DNA of 64,000 nucleotides from Prunus persica. Its lineage: Eukaryota; Streptophyta; Magnoliopsida; Rosales; Rosaceae. The stretch spans positions 9,852,766-9,916,765 of the forward strand of contig NC_034015.1 in NCBI RefSeq assembly GCF_000346465.2. The letters are read 5' to 3'. The notes below the pieces were generated by a model. The model made no database searches. It saw only the letters and a program-made list of their open reading frames with translations, and had not been told where the DNA came from. A program made the position numbers and the translations under genes. Below are positions 36,082 through 49,264 of this stretch, piece after piece; position 1 is the stretch's first letter, and every line of letters starts with the position of its first letter.

Positions 36082-36891
36082 CTAAAGTTGCCCGTGACCC
36101 AATATCGGGTCACTCTCACTTACACTCTCACTCTTACTCTCATTCTTGAGCCGCTGTTTCTCCTTGCTTTTCTTCAACAACTTGGGCCTGGGCTTTGCGG
36201 GCGTCTTAAGATACCGGGCCTGCGAAGCCACCATGTCCCTCAAAACCCTAACAAGCCTGGCCTCAATCTCGACCCCATTGGGCTCAATCACACCCAAGGC
36301 CCTGGCCACAGCCTCCATGGTACTCACGCACCCACCAAACGGCTCTTTCCGCAAAACCAACTCCGAGTCGTAAATGCTCCCACCGCTTGCACTCTCATCC
36401 ACATCCAAACAAACCCTGCTCGCAAACGTCGACAAAAACCCCTCGCTGGCTTTGACCATCTCCCTAGCATGCTTCCACGTGGCGTCGAAGGCGATGAGCA
36501 CCAAAGGGGAGTGTTTGGGGACGGGTGAGCTGGGGAGGTCTGATAGGCTGACGGCGGGTGAGGCTTTAGTTGGGGGGAAGAGGTAGATGGCGGGCGGTGA
36601 TTGATCAAGGAGCGGGGAGAGGCCTGGCTTGAGCTTGCGCGCAACAATGGCGGTGGAGTTGGAGAGGCATTTGGTGAGGATTGGGGTTGTGGAGAGCTTG
36701 TGATTGGCTTCGTGGGGGTGGTGGAGGATTATGATTTGGGTCTGGGTTTTGATGGGCTGGGCCGGGAGAGAGTGGCAGAGGCAGACCGGGCCGGGTCGGG
36801 TGCAGTTGCTGCATATGGGCCTGGGCCCACGCGGCGGTGGATCGGCGGCGGCGCTGTCGGAGATGTGGATGTCTTCTTCTGGTTCCATCAT
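36082..36891 (-). CDS. DTW domain-containing protein, probable tRNA-uridine aminocarboxypropyltransferase
   Basis: A single exon encodes 269 residues. The N-terminal metal-binding pattern CSNC...PVCLC (Cys 27, 30, 37, 39) and the signature DATW at residues 136-139 (FDATWKHAREM) identify the DTW/TapT-DTWD2 family. From family knowledge these enzymes use S-adenosylmethionine to add an aminocarboxypropyl group to uridine in tRNA (acp3U). The C-terminus is Lys/Ser-rich and may bind RNA. ATG codons at 36891 and 36888 are both possible starts. The gene is GC-richer than its surroundings. It is divergently arranged with NTAQ1 across about 218 bp. Confidence 0.92.
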   Translation of the reverse strand: MMEPEEDIHISDSAAADPPPRGPRPICSNCTRPGPVCLCHSLPAQPIKTQTQIIILHHPHEANHKLSTTPILTKCLSNSTAIVARKLKPGLSPLLDQSPPAIYLFPPTKASPAVSLSDLPSSPVPKHSPLVLIAFDATWKHAREMVKASEGFLSTFASRVCLDVDESASGGSIYDSELVLRKEPFGGCVSTMEAVARALGVIEPNGVEIEARLVRVLRDMVASQARYLKTPAKPRPKLLKKSKEKQRLKNESKSESVSESDPILGHGQL

Positions 36892-37109
36892 TCCATGTCA
36901 ATGTTAAATTATGGACCTATGAGGAGCTCGCTTGCTTTATAGATGGAAGATTAAACGGTAGCGTTTTGGGATTATATATTGTTGGTTTCGTAAACGACAT
37001 GTCGTTGTTGGGGTGGGTGGGTGGGTGGTAGTTAAAAAATCTGATCAAATTTGGAAGAGAGAGAGAGGTCAGCTGACAGAGAGAGAGAGAGCGGCAGAGA
37101 GAGAGATAG
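36892..37109. promoter_or_regulatory. shared bidirectional promoter of the DTW gene and NTAQ1
   Basis: Only 218 bp separate the two start codons on opposite strands, so core promoters and leaders of both genes must lie here unless leaders are spliced. It contains GA tracts (37056-37107) on the NTAQ1 side and a run of gggtgg near 37010. I see no convincing TATA box for either side. Confidence 0.65.
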
Positions 37110-38497
37110 ATGACGACGTCAGAGTTGGAAGTAAGCGGCAGCTCGTGGGACGTCTCTCAATTTCAACACACCCCTTTTTACTGGTAAGCCTCGGTTTTGT
37201 TTTGTTTTGTGTTTCTCTGCTTGCTTGTGCTAATCATCTGGTAGGTAGAAAAATTAATTACCTTTTTCTTTCTTGTGCGTGTTTGTGAAGTGAGGAGAAT
37301 GTGTACTTGCTTTGCAAGGAACTGGGCACAAAGGGCATAGCAGATGCCCAAAGTTCTGATCTTTTTGTTGTTTTCATTTCCAATGAGAAAAAACAGGCAT
37401 GTGCCCTTGTACCCAAGTGACTTAATTGATTTATTTGTTTTTAAATTTACATATTTTGTCATTTTATTGGATGCTATAGTTTCCCTCTTATTGAATTTAC
37501 TATTTGTTTGCTGTGGTGCAAAATTAAAAAATGGTGAAGATCCCATTGTGGCATCAGAAAGCCAGCAGCCGAGCAGATGGGATTGTTCTCTGGGATTATC
37601 ATGTCATTTGCATACAGAGAAAAGGCAGAGGTGACTCACCCTCCCCACACTTAGTGTGGGATTTAGATTCAAGTCTTCCATTTCCTTGTCCCTTAGCACG
37701 CTATGTCTCCGAAACTATCCGCCCCGACTTTCAGACCTTTTCTGAATTCCAAAGGTATTTCATCACTTGTATTGTATGCGTATGTTATTGGCTCAGTCTG
37801 TGCCTGGCTCAGAGTGTGGAAATTTAACATGCTGAATATGTGATCAGTAAACATTATTTACGACATTCTTTATGCGTGGTGGTGCAGGTATTTCCGGATT
37901 GTGCATGCCCCCGTGTTTCTCCGTTGCTTTGCATCTGATAGGAGACACATGAAAGATTCTGTTGGCAATTGGCTACATCAACCTCCCCTCTACCAGCCCA
38001 TTGTTGCGGAGGGTAAATGTTAAATTCTCCTTACATTTTTATGAAGTTTGGTGATGGTAAAATCATTAACAATCAGAACAACTAGATTGGAGCATACCAC
38101 TTCTAACAAATTTTAATTTCCAATAAACAAACAAGCAAACATTAGCGTCATTTGAATTCATAAGCCTCTAACGCCTTGCCGTTTCTGCTTTATATGAGAT
38201 AGAGCAGTCACTTAATAACAACTATAATTTCTTCTCTTCCTCTCCCTGTCAAAATTTTTTGCGAACCGAGGTAGTAGTGATAATACACAACAGAAATGAA
38301 ATTTAATGTTTTTTTTCCTTCTTTCCTGTATTTGTGCAGATGGAACTCTTCACAACCTGAATGACTACTTCGACATCCGTGCTACAGATGCAGTGACAGG
38401 TACAGGAGCTGATATGACCAATGAAGTTTTTACCAAAAAGCTTGGTGTGGTCATAACAGAAAGCCAACTGGAGGAGTTCTTTTCCCAAATTCTTTGA
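37110..38497 (+). CDS. NTAQ1: protein N-terminal glutamine amidohydrolase (NTAQ1, WDYHV family)
   Basis: Five exons: 37110-37183, 37291-37396, 37540-37754, 37888-38012, 38340-38497; 225 residues, typical of the family. It deamidates N-terminal Gln to Glu, feeding the Arg/N-degron pathway. The presumed catalytic triad is Cys 25 in HTPFYCEEN, His 81 in the namesake WDYHV, and Asp 101 in [11 protein letters not shown]. The second intron uses a GC donor (aaacag|gcatgt) with a normal AG acceptor; no GT donor nearby preserves the frame between KKQ and IPLW. The donor of intron 3 and the exon after it share ggtatttc, but only one register gives the conserved [10 protein letters not shown]. It is head to head with the DTW gene. 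From memory, the Arabidopsis orthologue also sits beside a DTW gene and VLN2. Confidence 0.94.
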
Positions 38498-39328
38498 TGT
38501 ATGGAAATTCTATTTTCAGCTGGACTAGCACATATAAAGCATTGTTATTTCCTGTATCCTGACCGAGTTTTTCTTGGTGTATCACATTTGGGATTAGTTC
38601 ATTCTGGCTGCATTTTTCTTTCGCCTTGGTAGTTCGGAGAAGTGCAATTCCCCTTAAACATTGTATGGATTGTATGGAGCATTGCATTTTTAACTTCAAT
38701 GACAAGAAAGAAAGTTCTTGCAGTGGTTTGCTGTGAGAGAATTCTTGTATGCAGTGGTTGGTTGCAGCCAAAGTCTCTCTAATAGACAAATTCTCGTTTT
38801 CCTCTTTTGGAATTAGAGGATGTTAAAAGCCTAAGCGGTAACCTGTAAACTTTTTAAGTCATCTGTTAACCTCGATGCTGCAATTGCACGCTTGTATTGC
38901 ATACTGAAGAAAAAACATTATGGACTGCGCCAGCAGGTGAATAAGAACTTGTTTACTATTGTCATTGCGAAATAATTCTCTTATTGCTGCCGCCACAACC
39001 AAATATTAGCCCCCAACATCCGAGTGCTGGAGCTGTTTCAAATGACACAGAGCTTGATGAAAAGCTCTCATATTTCCCTATTGCCCCATCCATTCTTTAA
39101 ATACTAAAAGGACAAAATTTTGAACCCGGGGTTTTCAACCTAGCATATAAATACAAACATTTTCAACTACAATTAAAATGAAAGCAGCGCCTCAGCCTCA
39201 GCATATCCGAAGTTTCGCCTGATTATTTCCTAGTCCCACAGCAGTCAAAATATGTAGGATCTTGTGGTGCAAAGCAGTCTCAAAGGAAAAGGAAAGGAAG
39301 ACCTTGTGCAACTATATCAACTCTTGGT
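38498..39328. other. 3' flanks of NTAQ1 and adenylosuccinate lyase (convergent)
   Basis: The two genes point towards each other across about 830 bp. The region should hold both 3' untranslated regions. No coding exon or transposon terminus is seen. Confidence 0.55.
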
Positions 39329-43259
<3,931 letters not shown>

Positions 43260-43395
43260 TCCTGCGTTGGTCCTAGTAATTTCAATTTTGTCAATTTTAT
43301 TTTTACCATCCATTTGGATGAAGGAATTGAAAATTGGAGAGAATTTTTAAATGAAGGAAATTAGATATCCATCGTTTAAATTTATGTCAATTAAT

Positions 43396-44075
43396 AGGGT
43401 AAAGAAGCTATCGTTAGATTGGTAAAGAAGGTTTCTTTGTTAATTTACTTTAGGAACGATCACGTTTACTCAACGAATGAACCCCTTATGTTCATGGAGT
43501 AAAATACCCTGTTCATTGAGTAATTTACCTAACAAACGAGATGATTGACCTCACAAACGACTCTTTGTCATTCGTAGTGTAAAAGGTATCATTGGATTGG
43601 TAAAGAAGATTTCTTTGTCAATTTACTCTTAATAACGATCACATTTACTCAACGAACGTTCATGAGGTAAAATACTCGTTCATTGAGTAATTTACATAAG
43701 GAACGAGAAGATTTACCTCATGAACGACTCTTTGCCGTTGTAGTGTAAAAGGTATCGTTGGATTGGTAAAGAATGTTTCTTTGTCAATTTACTCTAGGAA
43801 TGATCACATTTACTCAACGAATGAACCCCTTATGTTCACGGGGTAAAATATCCAATTCATTGAGTAACTTACCTAAGGAACGAGGAGATTTACCTCACGA
43901 ATGACTCTTTGCCATTCATAGTGTAAAAGGTGTCGTTGGATTTGTAAATAATGTTTCTTTGTCAATTTACTCTAGGAATGATCACGTTTACTCAATGAAT
44001 GAACCCTTTACGTTCTCAGAGTAAAATACCTTGTTCGTTGAGTAATTTATCTAAGGAATGAGGCAATTTTCAGCG
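43396..44075. repeat. minisatellite: about four copies of a 165-180 bp unit
   Basis: Units start near 43396, 43577, 43743 and 43921 with gtgtaaaaggtatcgttgga or a variant. Each contains tttctttgtcaatttact, cgatcacgtttactcaacga and gttcattgagtaattta. Spacing is 181, 166 and 178 bp. Short inverted motifs within each unit (gtaaa/tttac) give weak dyad symmetry. No coding frame persists across units. Confidence 0.88.
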
Positions 44076-44469
44076 GAGGTACGATTTTCAAAGGTATTGT
44101 TAGTTTTTTCTGGTTTTGGATTGGAATATTTAAAAAAAAAAAATTGTTTTTGTACAAAACCTAACAAAAAAATTATTCACGAGGATTAAAAATTCACAAA
44201 TGGTCCAATTTTATGCAAAGGGAAGTGGTTTGACCTAGAAAAGAGAGGTGATTTGGTATTGGGCTTGGAGAAACATTAGTTATAGACGGAGAAATTTAGC
44301 ATTGGGGTTAAATATTTTGTTAAGTAAAAATACACACCCGGTCCAATTCGATCCTTTCACTATATGAACCGAAATGGAATCGGAGATCAATATGGTATAA
44401 TTTTTTCAGATTTTTTGGGCTCGGCATTCAAGTTTGAATGCCCACCCTTAGTTTGGATTGGTTTGAATT

Positions 44470-44645
44470 GGGAGAGCTTTTGCAATGAGAAGTTTAGAGT
44501 GAGGAACTTATTTGAGGGGTTCAATCTCACCATCAAACCATCTAAAATGTTTTAAGTATATTGATTTCCTCACATTTGTTGATGGTGGGATTGAACCCCT
44601 CAAATAAACCCCTCACTCTAAACTCCTCGCTATAGCCTTTCCATT
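44470..44645. repeat. inverted repeat with ~65-bp arms
   Basis: The left arm 44470-44537 and right arm 44577-44645 are near reverse complements. Shared core pairs include gtttagagtgagg with cctcactctaaac and gaggggttcaat with attgaacccctc, with a loop of about 40 bases. A transcript would fold into a long stem. It may be a foldback MITE or a small-RNA hairpin; there is no evidence of transcription in the sequence itself. Confidence 0.85.
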
Positions 44646-46535
44646 GAATTGGCTTTGACTTAGACTTTTGGTGGAATATACTGCATAACATATCACTCAA
44701 GACTCAGAAATTTAAATATGTGACACAGATGACCAACTAGAACATCTGCAAGTTTTGGTTTGATTTGAGATCACATTCAACGCATTCATTCCTATGTTTT
44801 CTTGTTACCCCAAATGATGAAAATTTGGAGCTGCAAGATGATTGGACAGTAGCCCATGAGACATCACTACCACTTTTCGACTTGTAAAAAGGAGTACAAG
44901 ACCAAGATGATTGGAAGTTCTTCTTGTAGATTAGCCATTTTGACTAACCTTTATTTACCCCTTACAGAACACAACAAAATAACCAGAGTCATGATCTAAT
45001 CCCATCACTCACTGTCACTGCTTAACTATACAATCAACATATTAATACCAAATGAAGAAGAAGAGGAGGGGGACTTAAATATAATAAGAAAAACAAATAA
45101 AGGATAACAAAAGCTCCCCCAACTCTATTATCAAATGCCAAGTTCTAAAGATTATTATATGTATGCCAACATCAACACAATTGAAGAAACCAATATCTCC
45201 ATTTTGACCAAAAAAAACCAATATCTCCATCAACAGGGCAGAGAAATATAGCTCCATCAGTGGTTTGAAGGACCAAAGTGTTCGACAATGACTCTCTTTC
45301 GCTAAGCAGAAAAGCCTAATCAGTGCAATGTAACTTGTATTGTATCAAGTAAATTCTCATGCCGGATCTCTCAGTGTTTCCAGGCAATACAGATCCAAAT
45401 TTACAAAATTCAGCTCAAGAATTCAACAAATATATGCAAGAATTCAAAATCCAAAATGAATTCATTTTCTGACCAAAAAGAAAAATGAAATCATTTGAAA
45501 TGACAGAGGATGGATGTTTGGCAGTTGCAGGTTGGTGGTTGACATTGTAGTGCCTTGGAGGATGTATTATTGACAAGTGTAGTTCTTCAGTTTGTATTCT
45601 TTACACTTCATCCTGCATTGTCATATGCAGATCATCAATACATCAGCAGGTGCAGTCAAAGCAAATACAAAGCAATGGGATCCAATGCACAAAATCACAA
45701 GCTCAGCAGTATTCTAGAAGAGAAGGAAACGGCTAGTCATATATCCATCATACACATGTCATCATGTCCATATTTTTTGTAACTAATTCTATTCCAAATT
45801 ATTCCTTTTTCAATTGCATATAAACAATACTGTTTTCACAAGAATGAGAAATACAATAGAAATATTCAACCATTTCTAGCCTTTCTTTTTCTCCATTCTT
45901 CACAGTTTATGTGGCTGTTGGTGATTTTTTATATTGGAAAGATGTCACACCTAAATAGCTTAAGAAAATAAAAGGCTAATGAAGGACAATCAACCAACAT
46001 TATTTCCACTCCCACTGAATTTAATAAAAGCAATGTATACAAAACCAGAACAAATTGGACCCATAACTCAATCACATTATTGAATATTGATGACTCTTAA
46101 GCAGGAAGATCAAACAGGTTCGCGACTTGATTAGGCCAGCCACAGACACCATCAGTACATTATCATGCGTACAGCAATGTAAAGTAGATGCAGACTTTGT
46201 TTCCCATTGCTCTATCAAAGCTACTTTTTGCTTGCAACAAAACAAAGGCCATATATTGCTCATAAATTTTGTTACCAAAATTAAAGTTGCTAATTCATTT
46301 TCATTGGCCATATATCAGATGAAGAGATATGAGGTCTGATTAGATTTTCAGACTCTTGTTCACAGCTAAATCAAGTCTTTTATGAGGGGGGATAAAGCAA
46401 GATATTTTATGAAATCCACTAGCATAATTCTCTCCAAGCCCCCACAATAATTTGCAAAATTTACATAACATGCAAATTGAAATATGAGTGTGGCAAGAAC
46501 ATAAATTATCACAATGAGTTGTAGTTCATACCTGA
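44646..46535. other. gene-free region
   Basis: No coding exon, repeat boundary or RNA gene is convincing. AT-rich, with short frames of no recognisable similarity. Confidence 0.45.
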
Positions 46536-46835
46536 TCACCTTGACCTCCTTCCACCATGAGCCGATTCGTGAGCAAGCTTTTCCAATCCACCCTTCGCAA
46601 TTTTACCAACTACAAAATAACATCAGACCAAAATATACCGACAACCTACTACTGAAATACACATACATACAAATTTGACAACCTACCACTGAAATAAACC
46701 GACCCAAAATCAAAAGACTTACCAAAATCAAAATCAGTTGTGTCCGCATTGGCCAAAAGCACTGCCAACAACAGGTCGGCTACCTCAGTGAGTAGTTGAC
46801 CTGCTGTGATTGTACGATCCCAAAACCAGGATCGT
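46536..46835 (-). CDS. possible last two exons of an unrecognised gene
   Basis: On the minus strand a frame reading GQLLTEVADLLLAVLLAN ends at a GT donor near 46723. After an AG acceptor at 46610 it continues in frame as VGKIAKGGLEKLAHES and stops at 46536. Both splice sites look normal. I do not recognise the protein. Upstream the frame runs into the inverted repeat and no start is evident, so this could be a remnant or a chance frame. Confidence 0.25.
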
Positions 46836-46923
46836 ATTGTTCTGTCGCCCCATGTCTTCCAAGTTTCAGGTGGGGGTGGGTGGGAAAGTGGAACGGGCCG
46901 ATCAATTCGTTGCCCCGGTCTTG

Positions 46924-47297
46924 CATGATTTCAACGCTGTTTTGGTCCATTCTTCTTCTGTGAACACCGCAGTGTGGGTTGAGTTCAATGTTAAACTTCG
47001 GGAACTCATGCATTCAAACAATATTGGTATAGCCGATGAGCTGACTCAGCCCAAATCCTCAGAAGAGCTGGACGTGGTAGATTTCGTGTTGAACTAAGCT
47101 GGACGTGGTAGATTTCGTGTTGAACTATGCAACACGAAATCTACCACGTCCAGCTCTTCTGAAGATTTGGGTGAGTCAGCTCATCAGCTATACCAATATT
47201 GTTTGAATGCATGAGTTCCCGAAGTTTAACATTGAACTCAACCCACATTGCTGTCTTCACAGAGGAAGAATGGAACAAAACAGCGTTGAGATCATGC
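46924..47297. repeat. near-perfect inverted repeat of a coding fragment
   Basis: The left arm 46924-47127 and right arm 47130-47297 are reverse complements with few mismatches and almost no spacer. Both encode, in opposite directions, the same peptide around VWVEFNVKLRELMHS / NNIGIADELT. The left arm has an extra 31-bp tandem duplication of gctggacgtggtagatttcg... (47067-47097 and 47098-47127). Transcription would give a double-stranded hairpin of about 170 bp. Confidence 0.92.
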
Positions 47298-47449
47298 AGT
47301 TTGTTTCTTTCAACTTCTGACAGGCGAGACTTCTCGTTCAAGCTCTTTTGGTCCATCTTGACGAATTCTTGGAATTCGTGTTGTTTCTTGATGGCTACAA
47401 AAAGCTGTTTTGCAAGTCGAATGTTTTGTTCAATGTCAGTTTCTGACAT
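47141..47449 (-). CDS. hypothetical 102-residue frame, right arm of the inverted repeat
   Basis: Starts at an ATG (MSETDIEQNIRLAKQLF) and continues into the inverted-repeat arm. The N-terminal ~65 residues are charged and probably helical (KKQHEFQEFVKMDQKSLNEK). I do not recognise the family. The left arm (46810-47097, plus strand) holds a second copy of only the C-terminal part. Likely a broken duplicated gene; whether it is expressed is unknown. Confidence 0.3.
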   Translation of the reverse strand: MSETDIEQNIRLAKQLFVAIKKQHEFQEFVKMDQKSLNEKSRLSEVERNKLHDLNAVLFHSSSVKTAMWVEFNVKLRELMHSNNIGIADELTHPNLQKSWTW

Positions 47450-47500
47450 AGTTGAAAAGAAATTGGGAATGGGGTTGAAAAGGAAATTGGGAATGGGTGG

Positions 47501-47660
47501 CTTTGGTGTTAGCAGATAGGAAGAAGAAGACTAGATGATGAGAACAGAGTATTGAGATTCGGAATGGTGGTTCTGGTGTTAGCAGATAGGAAGAAGAAGA
47601 CTAGATGATGAGAACAGAGTATCAAGATTGGGAATGGCGGTTCTGGTGTTAGCAGATAGG
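47501..47660. repeat. 70-bp tandem repeat, 2.3 copies
   Basis: The phrase tggtgttagcagatagg recurs at exactly 70-bp spacing (47504, 47574, 47644) with agaagaagactagatgatg between. It separates the hypothetical frame from the PP2C remnant. A further direct repeat, atccattggttgggattc, occurs at 47761 and 47835. Confidence 0.93.
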
Positions 47661-47781
47661 GAGAAGTTATGGCGGAAAAGTCGGAAAATAAAATTCGCTT
47701 CGAGTCCGGGTTTAGGCGGGAGAAAACTGATTTGCCACGTCATCGATCCGTGTGCTGTCGATCCATTGGTTGGGATTCGTT

Positions 47782-48635
47782 TTAGCAATCTGAACAATCT
47801 TGGTGGAAGAAACACAGATCGTTCATTGCTGCCAATCCATTGGTTGGGATTCCTTTTCGCTGTGTTTCCTTGACAAGCGCTTTTGAACATCTCTCAGGAT
47901 CGTTATGCTGCAGGAGCTCCTTCCTTACCGTTGTAACTGCACACTGGCTGCTCATCACATCCCACAAGCCATCGCAGCCCATTATCAAGAACTCATCTTC
48001 CTAAAATAAGGGCAGTCAAAGCAGTGGTACCAGAGGACTTATCAACAGAGCTAGCATCTGCAAATGCATGATCAGCCTTCACAAAGGCGCTCCTAACTGC
48101 CTTTCTAATGCCTGATGGGAAGTGAGAGTCTTCAACAATGAATCTAAGGATGTTTTTTTTAATAAACGATGCTGCATCAACACCATTGTGTCCGTCAAAG
48201 ACCTGTGGAAGTCAACAAAATCTCAGTAAGAGTCCAATTAATACTCTAGGATATAAGGATATAAATGCTTCTTGTCACCTAGCTTCTAACAGATTAGAAT
48301 GCCCAACTCAGGGATGAAGTGAACAAGATGGCCTTTGTCATATGATATGGAAAATTCATTGGTGGAAGTGAAGTATGGTTGTCACTCCAAAAAAACACCA
48401 CGCAAAAAGAAATTAACGAGAGCAAGTTACACACCCCATAAAATGCCCCAGGAGAAGGCAAGTTTTCCATTTGACCAAGATGTTCATGAAGATCATCTAC
48501 ACAAATATACTCATCCTCCATGTATTGTTTAGGGCCTTTCTCAGAACAGCTTCCTGAACGGAATACAGACACGAACTCTGCCGTCTCACTTGCTGGTGAC
48601 TTCAAGCCCATACTTCCAATATCTGATTCCTAAGA
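47782..48635 (-). pseudogene. protein phosphatase 2C pseudogene with internal deletion
   Basis: The first recognisable exon (about 48635-48435) carries [17 protein letters not shown] and [15 protein letters not shown] and ends GAFYG. A normal intron follows. The next exon starts at 48202 with [13 protein letters not shown] (metal-binding DGHxG changed to DGHNG), runs through [13 protein letters not shown], then jumps to the late motif [17 protein letters not shown]. The middle third of the catalytic domain (GDSRAV to ARALGD region) is missing and the join creates a stop (TGA) after GR. After KALVKE the sequence diverges into unrelated repeats. A functional PP2C of this group has about 350-400 residues, so this copy is dead. 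Confidence 0.9.
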
Positions 48636-49264
48636 AAAGGGAACATAGAGGAATAATTAGTTAATGTACTACTTGTTCGAAATAGAGGCCTAATTCAACC
48701 ACAAAACTCCAAATTTTGGAGTCAATATACTAATTAAAGCATCTTGTGTCAACTAAGCATTATATAGTTGACCTAGGAAAGTACCTCTGTATGCACACGG
48801 AAACATGCATCGCATACGAGAGCAGATCAAAGAGAGGTAGTGATGACTAATGACATTAATTTGCTAATATACAACAGAAGACACAAAAGGGTTCAACTTG
48901 AGAGAGAGAACTTGATCTACTTGCAGCTAGAAGGATCAACGATCCAAAATGGCATCAACTACCTACGCATTTCTACGGTTTCCATTTGAAGCATGCAAGG
49001 AAAAACCAGATCAGTTTGCAAACAGCAATCCCTGGCTACTTGAACATCTTGAAAATGGTTTCCTTATAGTTTCTAGGACGCCATTCATTCACTCGACATT
49101 AGGCAGGAAATCCCAGATTCAATTCCTCCACAATGCAACATAGACTTAGAAGGCCTCAACTCAATGAAGAAAACACAAACATCCGTCAGCATGACATACA
49201 TCAAATGCATCTTCTTAATTGGAAATGTACAATAATTTACAAACCCAATTAACAAAAAAGAGAA
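48636..49264. other. gap between PP2C and MET1 pseudogenes
   Basis: No supported gene. A plus-strand frame from 48949 (MASTTYAFLRF) is short and not recognised. The region could include an upstream PP2C exon or intron that I cannot identify. Confidence 0.4.

Noticed and set aside
35923..36528. 201-residue plus-strand frame
   Set aside because: It is the shadow of the DTW-domain gene on the minus strand.
36601..36942. Gly-rich plus-strand frame
   Set aside because: Another shadow of the GC-rich DTW gene.
43396..44075. CRISPR-like array
   Set aside because: Units are long, diverged and adjacent without unique spacers, and the DNA is a plant genome.
48949..49143. 64-residue frame MASTTYAFLRF...
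   Set aside because: No recognisable family, no splice context, between two pseudogenes.
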